IMG/VR virus record: IMGVR_UViG_3300044611_001070
Coordinates: 1 to 64,000 of that record
Source: a virus
Direction: 5' to 3' (one strand)
DNA length: 64,000 nucleotides
A program made the translations under genes and the position numbers. Under the pieces are notes generated by a model. It did not search any database and was not told where the DNA came from. It saw nothing but the letters and a program-made list of their open reading frames with translations. Positions 25,655 through 33,097 of this stretch are shown here, piece by piece (the stretch's first letter is position 1; each line of letters opens with the position of its first letter).

Positions 25655-26665
25655 ATGGTCAAAACATTAATTGTTGATGGTAACAATTTATTAAAAATAG
25701 GATTTCACGGAGTTAAGGATTTTTATAATAATGGGGAACACATTGGTGGGACTTGGCATTTTCTTAACACAATTCGTAAATTTTTAGAAGAAACCAATTT
25801 TAATAAAGTTATGGTCTTTTGGGATAGTGATACAAACTCATCACAAAGAAAATTAATATATCCAAAATATAAGATGAATCGTAAGTCTTCTCCTAATGAT
25901 GAGGAGAAGACAGATTCATTTAACAAACAAAAAACAAGGGTTAAACAATATCTTGAAGATATGTTTATAAGGCAATTAGAGGTTGAAAATTCGGAAGCGG
26001 ATGATCTTATTGCCTACTATTGTCAAATCTCTTTAGATGAAGAGAAAACGATATTCTCAAGCGATAAAGACTTAACTCAATTAATTTCAGAAAAGGTATT
26101 AATCTATTCACCAAACTTAAAGTCGTATTATAGATTTGGGGACAACATTAAATTTAAAGATTGTTCTATTCCTCATTATAATGTTATGACATTTAAGATC
26201 CTTGCTGGTGATACTTCGGATAATATTGACGGAATAAGTTTAATGGGTGAGAAAACTTTAATTAAATTTTTCCCTGAAATACTTGATTTGAAGACATCTT
26301 TAACCGATATTTTAACAAAGGGTGAGTTATTGTTAAAAGAACAAAAAACAAATGTTGTTTTAGGAAATCTACTCAGTGGAAAAACCAAAGAAGGTATTAT
26401 GGGTGATGATTTTTTTAAAATCAATAAAAAACTTGTAGATCTGTCAGAACCTTTAATTGATGAAAAGGGTAAAGAAATGGTTAGGGAATATTACTCTGAA
26501 TCGATGGATCCCGATGGGAGAGGACATAGAAACCTAATTAGAATGATGATGGACGACGGATTCTTCAAATACCTACCAAAAGGTGATGACTCTTGGGTTA
26601 ATTTTTTAAAACCATTTTTAAAATTATCAAGAAAAGAAAAAACAAAATTTAGAAACAAAAAGTAA
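25655..26665 (+). CDS. rnh: RNase H / 5'-3' exonuclease (FEN-like), T4 Rnh-type
   Basis: A 336-residue 5' nuclease that would remove RNA primers and trim flaps during lagging-strand synthesis. The acidic metal-binding residues are visible in order: VDGNN (Asp8), FWDSD near 57-61, ENSEADDLIAYY near 111-122, IFSSDKDLTQL near 133-143, then AGDTSDNIDGISLMGEKT at about 182-199 (helix-hairpin-helix region). It is slightly longer than T4 RNase H (305 residues). It lies between UvsX and the conserved unknown gene before the helicase. A phage 5' exonuclease of DNA-polymerase-I type is the main alternative, but the T4 context favours Rnh. Confidence 0.88.
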   Translation: MVKTLIVDGNNLLKIGFHGVKDFYNNGEHIGGTWHFLNTIRKFLEETNFNKVMVFWDSDTNSSQRKLIYPKYKMNRKSSPNDEEKTDSFNKQKTRVKQYLEDMFIRQLEVENSEADDLIAYYCQISLDEEKTIFSSDKDLTQLISEKVLIYSPNLKSYYRFGDNIKFKDCSIPHYNVMTFKILAGDTSDNIDGISLMGEKTLIKFFPEILDLKTSLTDILTKGELLLKEQKTNVVLGNLLSGKTKEGIMGDDFFKINKKLVDLSEPLIDEKGKEMVREYYSESMDPDGRGHRNLIRMMMDDGFFKYLPKGDDSWVNFLKPFLKLSRKEKTKFRNKK

Positions 26666-26679
26666 AAACAAAAAAAAAG

Positions 26680-27129
26680 ATGAGAGATCAAGATGTAACA
26701 AAAGTTGAATTCCTATTAATGTGTAATGATAACATTGTAGTACAACGTTTTTTTAATGTTAAAGGGTTTAACAAAACTGCTCACAAATCTGAGGACTTTT
26801 ATGATCATATGAGTATGGTATGTCGTAAATTACAATATGATTTAAAAATGAGATCAGTGGTCTATATGTTAGACAACAAATATGAAATTTCTGAGAACCC
26901 AGAGATTTTAAATACGTCAATTACTGACGGTGATGAAAATTTTAACCTTTATATTAAGGTTGGAGACCTGACAATTTGTCAGAGAAGGTTTGACGCTAAA
27001 GTGTACCCCCCAAAGGTAAGATATACCGTAGACCTACGACCAAAGCTAAAAGGTATACTAAACGACCTGACTGACATTTTTTCAGGCAAAAATTTTAATT
27101 ATTTTTACCCTGAATTTATCCAAAACTAA
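26680..27129 (+). CDS. Conserved protein of unknown function before the helicase
   Basis: A 149-residue soluble protein beginning MRDQDVTKVEFLLMCNDNIVV, with alternating strands and helices and a C-terminal F-D-A-K-V-Y-P-P-K-V-R-Y-T-V-D-L-R-P-K-L block. The Cys residues are scattered and do not suggest a metal site. I do not recognise it. Its position between RNase H and the replicative helicase suggests a replication accessory role, such as the T4 helicase loader gp59, which is 217 residues. But the sequence gives no direct support for gp59, and it is too short for a safe call. Confidence 0.75.
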   Translation: MRDQDVTKVEFLLMCNDNIVVQRFFNVKGFNKTAHKSEDFYDHMSMVCRKLQYDLKMRSVVYMLDNKYEISENPEILNTSITDGDENFNLYIKVGDLTICQRRFDAKVYPPKVRYTVDLRPKLKGILNDLTDIFSGKNFNYFYPEFIQN

Positions 27130-27132
27130 TAG

Positions 27133-27157
27133 TATTTATCTTTACTGACAGAAGGAG
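27133..27157 (+). promoter_or_regulatory. TATTTATC motif plus a strong Shine-Dalgarno site for the helicase gene
   Basis: TATTTATC (27133-27140) is followed by GAAGGAG at 27151-27157, 4 bases before the helicase ATG at 27162. This is the clearest ribosome binding site in a window whose genes mostly have A/T-rich leaders. Confidence 0.6.
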
Positions 27158-27161
27158 AATT

Positions 27162-28541
27162 ATGGCGACAAACAAAAATTTTGAGTATCTAGGAAACACA
27201 TTCCAATTACAATTACTTAATCAAATTATTTTAGATAAAGATTTTTCACATTCAATTATTGATGTGATTGAAAACAATTATTTTGAAAATAAATACTTTA
27301 AAATAATTACCCAAATGATCAGAGAGTATTATACAAAATATGATCACACACCATCATTTGAGACACTAGAACAGATTACTAAATCTGAATTACAACAAGA
27401 GATTGCATCCAAGATAGTATTGGATACAATTAAAAAAATTAAGGATGCACCTATTGATGGTGTAGCTTTTGTACAGGAAAAGGCGTTAAAGTTCTGTAAA
27501 CAACAGGAACTTCAAAAGGTTATGACCAAAGCTCAAAAAATCATTGATGGTGGTGAATTTGAGAACTATGATGCCCTTGAGGAAATGGTTAGAGGAGCTT
27601 TACAAGTAGGAGCTAAAGACACAAGTTCAATGGATGTCTTCTCCAATATTGATCAGGTCCTTGATGAAGACTACAGACACCCAATTCCAATGGGAATACC
27701 TGGAATTGATAGACTATTGAAAGGTGGTTTAGCTAAAGGTGAGATTGGGGTTATATTAGCACCAACAGGTGTGGGTAAATCTACCGTTTTAACTAAAATT
27801 GCAAACCACGCATTTAACTTAGGAAACAACGTACTTCAAATCTTTTTTGAAGATAATCCAAAGGTAATTCAAAGAAAACACTACACACTTTGGACTAAGA
27901 TTCATCCTGATGAATTATCAGAAAAAAGAGACGAAGTTATCAAAAAGGTTAAAGATATTGAGGAATCTATGTCAAATAAGTTAATTATGACTAAGTTACC
28001 ATCTGATACGGTAACTATGTCACAAATTAAGAATCAAATCAGAAAGATGGTTGCTGATGGTAATAAGATTGATATGGTATTACTTGATTACATTGACTGT
28101 GTTGTTCCTGATAAGAATTTAGGTGATGAATGGAAGAGTGAGGGGTCTGTAATGAGAGCATTTGAAGCAATGTGTCACGAAATGGATTTAGTTGGATGGA
28201 CTGCAACACAAGGTAATAGAAGTTCTATTTCTTCTGAGGTTGTAACAACTGATCAAATGGGTGGATCAATTAAAAAGGCACAAGTTGGTCACGTTATTAT
28301 TACGGTTGCAAAAACACTTCAACAGAAAGAAATGAAATTAGCAACAATAGCAATTACAAAATCAAGGGTTGGTGATGACGGAGTTGTATTTGAGAATTGT
28401 AAATTTGATAATGCAATGTTAGACATTGATACCGAGAGTTCTATGACTTTCTTAGGTTTGGAAGAACAAAAAGAAGAAAGACAAAGATTAAGAGTTAAAG
28501 AGTTGTTAGAAAAAAGACAACAAAGAGAACAAAAAAATTAA
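27162..28541 (+). CDS. Replicative DNA helicase, gp41/DnaB-type
   Basis: The 459-residue product fits the hexameric helicase at the fork (T4 gp41: 475). An N-terminal helical domain (about 1-150) precedes the RecA-fold domain, which starts with GIPGIDRLLKGGLAKGEIG. Walker A is APTGVGKST at about 201-209, followed by the DnaB-type acidic residue in FFEDNPK, Walker B at MVLLDYIDCV near 306-315, then an arginine-finger region GGSIKKAQVGHV and I-T-K-S-R. The C-terminus ends in a Lys/Arg/Gln-rich tail. It pairs naturally with the primase at 57-58 kb. Its start is unambiguous because of the adjacent GAAGGAG. Confidence 0.88.
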   Translation: MATNKNFEYLGNTFQLQLLNQIILDKDFSHSIIDVIENNYFENKYFKIITQMIREYYTKYDHTPSFETLEQITKSELQQEIASKIVLDTIKKIKDAPIDGVAFVQEKALKFCKQQELQKVMTKAQKIIDGGEFENYDALEEMVRGALQVGAKDTSSMDVFSNIDQVLDEDYRHPIPMGIPGIDRLLKGGLAKGEIGVILAPTGVGKSTVLTKIANHAFNLGNNVLQIFFEDNPKVIQRKHYTLWTKIHPDELSEKRDEVIKKVKDIEESMSNKLIMTKLPSDTVTMSQIKNQIRKMVADGNKIDMVLLDYIDCVVPDKNLGDEWKSEGSVMRAFEAMCHEMDLVGWTATQGNRSSISSEVVTTDQMGGSIKKAQVGHVIITVAKTLQQKEMKLATIAITKSRVGDDGVVFENCKFDNAMLDIDTESSMTFLGLEEQKEERQRLRVKELLEKRQQREQKN

Positions 28542-28572
28542 ATAAACAAACAAACAAATAATTAATTAAAAA

Positions 28573-30432
28573 ATGGATATTTCACAAAAAATTTTAAGTG
28601 ATATTACAGTGTATATGAAATATGCTAAATTTATTCCCGAATTAAATAGAAGGGAAACATGGGAAGAATTGGTAACAAGAAATAAGGAGATGCACCAAAA
28701 GAGATACCCCCAAATTAAAGAAGAAATTGAAAACGTATATAAAATGGTATATGGTAAAAAAATTCTTCCATCAATGAGATCATTGCAATTTGGTGGGAAA
28801 CCTATTGAAATTTCACCAAACAGAGTTTACAATTGTGCTTACATGCCGATTGACCATCCAGATGCGTTCTCTGAGACTATGTTCTTACTGTTAGGTGGAA
28901 CAGGTGTTGGATTTTCAGTACAAAAACACCACGTTGATAAATTACCTGAGATTAAAAAACCAAACCCAACAAGAACAAGACGTTACCTTATTGGTGATAG
29001 TATTGAGGGATGGGCAGACGCAATTAAAGTATTAGTTGAATCCTATTTGGGTGTTAAATCATCAACACCTATATTTGATTTCTCCGATATCCGACATAAA
29101 GGAGCATTATTGGTAACTTCAGGAGGTAAAGCCCCTGGACCTCAACCACTTAAAGATTGTGTTCATAATATTACAAAAGTGTTTGAAAACAAAAAAGATG
29201 GTGAAAAATTATCAGCTATTGAAACTCACGATATTGTATGTCATATTGCAGACGCGGTATTAGCAGGTGGAATCAGAAGAGCGGCATTAATTTCATTATT
29301 CTCCGCTGACGATGAGGAAATGATTTCTTGTAAGTCAGGAAATTGGTGGGAACAAAACGCACAAAGAGGTAGAGCTAACAACTCGGCAGTACTTCTTCGT
29401 CACAAAATCACTAAAGAATTTTTCATGGATCTTTGGAAAAGAATTGAGTTATCAGGAGCAGGTGAACCTGGTATCTACTTGTCAAACGACAAAGATTGGG
29501 GAACCAATCCATGTTGTGAGATTGCACTTAGACCTAATCAATTCTGTAACTTATGTGAAGTAAATGCGTCTGACATTGAATCACAAGAAGATTTTGAGGA
29601 AAGAGTTAAAGGGGCAGCGTTCATCGGAACATTACAAGCGGGATACACTGACTTCCATTACTTAAGAGATGTATGGAAAAGAACAACTGAGAAAGACGCA
29701 CTTATTGGTGTTGGAATGACAGGAATTGGTTCAGGTGTTGTTTTAGGTTATGATATGAAATCAGCTGCTGAAATGGTTAAACTTGAAAACGAAAGAGTTG
29801 CAAAACTTATAGGTATTAACAAATCGGCAAGGTCAACAACCGTTAAACCATCAGGAACATCATCATTGGTTTTGGGAACTTCTTCAGGTATCCACGCATG
29901 GCACAATGACTTTTATTTAAGAAGAATTCGTGTTGGTAAAAACGAAGCAATCTATTCTTATTTGGCAATTAACCATCCTGAGTTAGTAGAAGATGAGTTC
30001 TTCCGTCCTCACGATACGGCAGTTATCTCAATTCCACAAAAATCACCATTAGGATCAATCCTTAGACACGAATCCGTATTTCAAATGTTGGAACGTGTTA
30101 AGAAAGTATCACAAGAGTGGGTTAGAAATGGACACAGAACGGGTCAAAACACACATAACGTATCTGCAACGGTTTCGATTAAAGAAGACGAGTGGGACTT
30201 GGTAGGTGATTGGATGTGGAACAATAGAAAATTCTATAATGGTTTATCAGTGTTACCATATAACGGAGGAACTTACACTCAAGCACCATTTGAGGATTGT
30301 ACTGAAGAAGATTTTAACAAATTGTTAAGTGCATTGGAAGATGTGGATCTTACAAAAGTAATTGAATTACAGGACAATACAGACTTAAGAGGTGAAGTTG
30401 CGTGTGGGGCTAATGGATGTGAAATTTCTTAA
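28573..30432 (+). CDS. Adenosylcobalamin-dependent (class II) ribonucleoside reductase
   Basis: The 619-residue enzyme reduces ribonucleotides to deoxyribonucleotides to feed phage DNA synthesis. Class II features are visible. Cys88 sits in RVYNCAYMP, one half of the redox pair. A GGTGVGFSV loop is present, then N-P-C-C-E-I-A-L and FCNLCEVNA near 313-330, containing the thiyl-radical and partner residues. KPSGTSSLVLGTSSGIH lies near 416-432, and a C-terminal C-G-A-N-G-C pair shuttles electrons. No small (diiron) subunit or activase is seen nearby, in agreement with B12 dependence. There is no intein, though phage reductases often have one. It follows the helicase by 31 bases with an A-rich leader. 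Confidence 0.9.
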   Translation: MDISQKILSDITVYMKYAKFIPELNRRETWEELVTRNKEMHQKRYPQIKEEIENVYKMVYGKKILPSMRSLQFGGKPIEISPNRVYNCAYMPIDHPDAFSETMFLLLGGTGVGFSVQKHHVDKLPEIKKPNPTRTRRYLIGDSIEGWADAIKVLVESYLGVKSSTPIFDFSDIRHKGALLVTSGGKAPGPQPLKDCVHNITKVFENKKDGEKLSAIETHDIVCHIADAVLAGGIRRAALISLFSADDEEMISCKSGNWWEQNAQRGRANNSAVLLRHKITKEFFMDLWKRIELSGAGEPGIYLSNDKDWGTNPCCEIALRPNQFCNLCEVNASDIESQEDFEERVKGAAFIGTLQAGYTDFHYLRDVWKRTTEKDALIGVGMTGIGSGVVLGYDMKSAAEMVKLENERVAKLIGINKSARSTTVKPSGTSSLVLGTSSGIHAWHNDFYLRRIRVGKNEAIYSYLAINHPELVEDEFFRPHDTAVISIPQKSPLGSILRHESVFQMLERVKKVSQEWVRNGHRTGQNTHNVSATVSIKEDEWDLVGDWMWNNRKFYNGLSVLPYNGGTYTQAPFEDCTEEDFNKLLSALEDVDLTKVIELQDNTDLRGEVACGANGCEIS

Positions 30433-30437
30433 ATAAA

Positions 30438-30668
30438 ATGAACATAGGAGCATCTAAAGATTGGGTACAACAGTTGTATGTTAGAGAATTTGGTCCAAAA
30501 TTACAACCAAACGATTTCTACTATAATAATCAAGGTAGGATTGTTATGACCGAAGACTATCATAAACGTAGGGGTAGTTGTTGCGGAAGCAAATGTTTAC
30601 ATTGTCCATATGAACCCAATTGGGAAAAAGGGAGTAAAACGTTAAAGGAATCACGACTTAGGTCGTGA
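30438..30668 (+). CDS. DUF5522-like cysteine-rich small protein
   Basis: A 76-residue protein with the pattern NDFYYNNQGRIVMTEDYH followed by R-R-G-S-C-C-G-S-K-C-L-H-C-P-Y (about 46-58). This matches DUF5522, a small bacterial family whose core is R-G-x-C-C-G-x-x-C-x-H-C-P-Y. The Cys/His cluster suggests metal binding or redox chemistry; no function is established that I know of. It sits five bases after the class II reductase and ends in a terminator whose left arm overlaps its last codons, so the two genes form one transcript. A reductant-like partner is speculation. DUF5522 genes are typical of Bacteroidota, which hints at host origin. Confidence 0.75.
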   Translation: MNIGASKDWVQQLYVREFGPKLQPNDFYYNNQGRIVMTEDYHKRRGSCCGSKCLHCPYEPNWEKGSKTLKESRLRS

Positions 30669-30676
30669 TTTTTTAT
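30649..30676 (+). terminator. Rho-independent terminator after the reductase operon
   Basis: AATCACGAC pairs with GTCGTGATT around a TTAG loop, followed by TTTTTATTTTA-type sequence. The left arm includes the last codons of the DUF5522-like gene. Confidence 0.88.
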
Positions 30677-30684
30677 TTTATATG

Positions 30685-30718
30685 TATTTATTCAAAACAC
30701 ATAGATACTATATTTATA
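30685..30718 (+). promoter_or_regulatory. Two TATTTAT motifs before the gp25 gene
   Basis: TATTTATT at 30685-30692 and TATTTATA at 30711-30718 both lie in the 54-base gap before the gp25-like ATG at 30723. The downstream one is 4 bases from the ATG, the upstream one 30 bases. Only one may be used. Confidence 0.5.
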
Positions 30719-30722
30719 AGAT

Positions 30723-31181
30723 ATGGCAAATGGAATAACATACGGGATAAATTTTCCTTTTAGAGAATCTTACGTTGGTAAATATTTAGATATTTCTGAT
30801 ACAACTGAAGAAGAAGTAAGAAGTAATTTAATTCATTTATTGTTAACTAGAAAAGGGTATAGATATTATCTTCCTGATTTTGGAACAAGATTGTATGAAT
30901 ATATTTTTGAACCTCTTGATGGACCTACATTTAGTGAAATTGAAGGTGAAATTAGGGATTCTGTTGAAAGATATATGCCTGGTGTACAGATAACAAATAT
31001 CTCAATAACCGACGCTTCTTTAGGTGAGGAAAATAAGGGTACTTTTATTAATCCTGATGGAGAAAGAGAATTTAAAGTACAAGGTATAAGCGACAAAGAA
31101 CATACCGCAAAAATTAAAATAGATTATAAAGTCACAAATCAAGCTTTTGAAAGTAGTGATTTTGTTATTATCAATATTTAA
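30723..31181 (+). CDS. Baseplate wedge protein, gp25/GPW-like
   Basis: The 152-residue product carries the gp25 lysozyme-like wedge fold: an N-terminal G-I-N-F-P-F segment, EEEVRSNLIHLLLTRKGYR (about 29-47), then Y-L-P-D-F-G-T-R-L-Y-E-Y-I-F-E-P-L, and I-R-D-S-V-E-R-Y-M-P-G-V with a beta tail. In T4-type phages gp25 joins sheath and wedge. It starts the second tail block and lies 6 bases before the gp6-like gene. A charged insertion (about 100-125) distinguishes it from T4 gp25 (132 residues). Confidence 0.9.
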   Translation: MANGITYGINFPFRESYVGKYLDISDTTEEEVRSNLIHLLLTRKGYRYYLPDFGTRLYEYIFEPLDGPTFSEIEGEIRDSVERYMPGVQITNISITDASLGEENKGTFINPDGEREFKVQGISDKEHTAKIKIDYKVTNQAFESSDFVIINI

Positions 31182-31187
31182 TAGTAT

Positions 31188-33026
31188 ATGGCTGAGAAAA
31201 AAATATCATACACAACTAGAGATTTCCAAGGAATAAGAACTGAGTTAATTAACTTTACCCGTACTTATTATCCTGATTTAGTACAGAACTTTAACGACGC
31301 TGGTGTTTTCTCAGTAATGTTAGATTTAAATGCTGCCGTTACAGATAACCTACAATTTAATATTGATAGAAGTATTCAAGAAACGGTATTACAATTTGCA
31401 CAACAAAAATCTTCAGTATATAATATCGCTAAGACTTACGGGTTAAAAATTCCGGGTCAAAGACCTTCGGTGGCATTAGTAGATTTCTCAATAACGGTTC
31501 CCGCATTTGGTGATAGAGAAGATTTAAGATATTGTGGTATTCTAAGGAGAGGATCCCAAGTAAGTGGTGCTGGTCAACCATTTGAAACCGTTTACGATAT
31601 TGATTTTGCCTCGGCAATAAATTCTGAAGGAACATTAAATAGATTAAAGATACCTAACTTTGATGCTAATGGTAAAATATTAAATTACAACATTGTAAAA
31701 AGGGAAGTTGTTGTAAACGGGTTTACAAAAGTATTCAAACGAGTTATTACACCAAACGATGTAAAACCATTCTTTGAATTATTCTTACCTGAAAAAAATG
31801 TTTTAGGTATAACAAGTGTCCTTTTAAAAGATGGGACTCAATTTAATACAATTCCAAATCCACAGGACTTTTTAGGGTTAAGCGATAGATGGTATGAAGT
31901 TAAGGCACTTGCTGAAGACAGAGTATTCATTGAAGATCCAACTAAAGTTTCTGATCAACCTGGCACTAAGGTTGGTAAATATATTTTAACTAACACTAAA
32001 TTTACATCTGAGTATACACCTGAAGGTTATTTAAAAATGACATTTGGTGGTGGTAATGTTTCTGCTGAAGAACAACTTAGAGATTTTGCAAGATCAGGTA
32101 AAGGATTTGATTTAAATAAATATTCTAACAATTTAGCTTTAGGTGCGGCTCTTAAGTCAAACTCAACATTGTTTATACAATATAGAGTTGGTGGTGGACA
32201 AGCAACTAATTTAGGTGTTAATGTAATCAATCAAATTGGTACTGTTTCATTCTTTGTTAATGGTCCATCGGAAAGTATTAACAGATCTGTTATTAATACA
32301 TTGAAATGTAATAACGTTACTGCGGCGATTGGAGGGGCAAACGCACCAACACTTGAAGAAGTAAGAAATATGGTATCATATAACTTCTCAGCACAAAACA
32401 GAGCGGTTACAATAAATGATTACGAATCAATTATTAGAACAATGCCATCTCAGTTCGGAGCACCAGCAAAAGTTGCAATTACTGAAGAGAATAATATGAT
32501 AAAGATAAAAATGTTATCTTACGACACAAGTGGTAATTTAACTGATACGGTTTCTAATACATTAAAAACTAATGTTGCAAACTACCTATCAAATTATAGG
32601 ATGATTAATGATTACATTTCAATAGAAAGTGCAAACCCAATTGATTTGGCGGTTAATGTTGATGTTGTGTTAGACGCTAGTCAAAATCAAGGTGCGGTTG
32701 TATCTAAAATCATTGATATTATCACAACATACTTTAGTCCTACAACAAGACAATTAGGTCAAAATGTTGTGGTATCTGAATTAAGAAGATTAATCCAAGC
32801 GGAAAATGGAATAATAAGTATTTCTGATATGGAATTTTTTAATAAAGTTGGGGGGCAATACTCGTCAAATCAAACATCTCAAAAATATTCAGATCCGGCA
32901 ACTAAACAAATTCAATTAATTGCAGATACAATTTTTGCTGAACCTACTCAAATATATCAAATTAGATTTCCTAACAAAGACATCAATGTTAGGGTCATCA
33001 ATTTAAGTACGGTTAATTTTTCCTAA
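31188..33026 (+). CDS. Baseplate wedge protein, gp6/baseplate-J-like
   Basis: The 612-residue product matches gp6-type wedge proteins (T4: 660), which form the inner ring. The N-terminus KISYTTRDFQGIRTELINF, then F-N-D-A-G-V-F-S-V-M-L-D-L-N-A-A-V-T-D (about 37-55), and the J-like region TINDYESIIRTMPSQFGAP near 405-423 with PIDLAVNVDVVLD further on are the conserved blocks. The order gp25, gp6 is the T4 order. Transcription probably continues from the gp25 promoter. Confidence 0.9.
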   Translation: MAEKKISYTTRDFQGIRTELINFTRTYYPDLVQNFNDAGVFSVMLDLNAAVTDNLQFNIDRSIQETVLQFAQQKSSVYNIAKTYGLKIPGQRPSVALVDFSITVPAFGDREDLRYCGILRRGSQVSGAGQPFETVYDIDFASAINSEGTLNRLKIPNFDANGKILNYNIVKREVVVNGFTKVFKRVITPNDVKPFFELFLPEKNVLGITSVLLKDGTQFNTIPNPQDFLGLSDRWYEVKALAEDRVFIEDPTKVSDQPGTKVGKYILTNTKFTSEYTPEGYLKMTFGGGNVSAEEQLRDFARSGKGFDLNKYSNNLALGAALKSNSTLFIQYRVGGGQATNLGVNVINQIGTVSFFVNGPSESINRSVINTLKCNNVTAAIGGANAPTLEEVRNMVSYNFSAQNRAVTINDYESIIRTMPSQFGAPAKVAITEENNMIKIKMLSYDTSGNLTDTVSNTLKTNVANYLSNYRMINDYISIESANPIDLAVNVDVVLDASQNQGAVVSKIIDIITTYFSPTTRQLGQNVVVSELRRLIQAENGIISISDMEFFNKVGGQYSSNQTSQKYSDPATKQIQLIADTIFAEPTQIYQIRFPNKDINVRVINLSTVNFS

Positions 33027-33076
33027 TAATTTATTTTTTTTTAATTAGAACTATTTTTTGAAAATAGGAAATAAAC

Positions 33077-33084
33077 TATTTATC
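33077..33084 (+). promoter_or_regulatory. TATTTATC motif, candidate late promoter
   Basis: TATTTATC in the 71-base gap after the gp6-like gene, ending 13 bases before the next ATG. The gap also holds a long T-run and a short AT hairpin but no convincing terminator. Confidence 0.5.
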
Positions 33085-33097
33085 AAAAAAGACTTTA

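Noticed and set aside
28573-30432. Intein in the ribonucleotide reductase
   Set aside because: The protein is 619 residues, with the catalytic blocks at normal spacing and no splicing motifs.
33027-33097. Terminator between the gp6-like gene and the giant wedge gene
   Set aside because: A T-run exists but there is no adjacent stable stem; the AT hairpin further on has no T-run.
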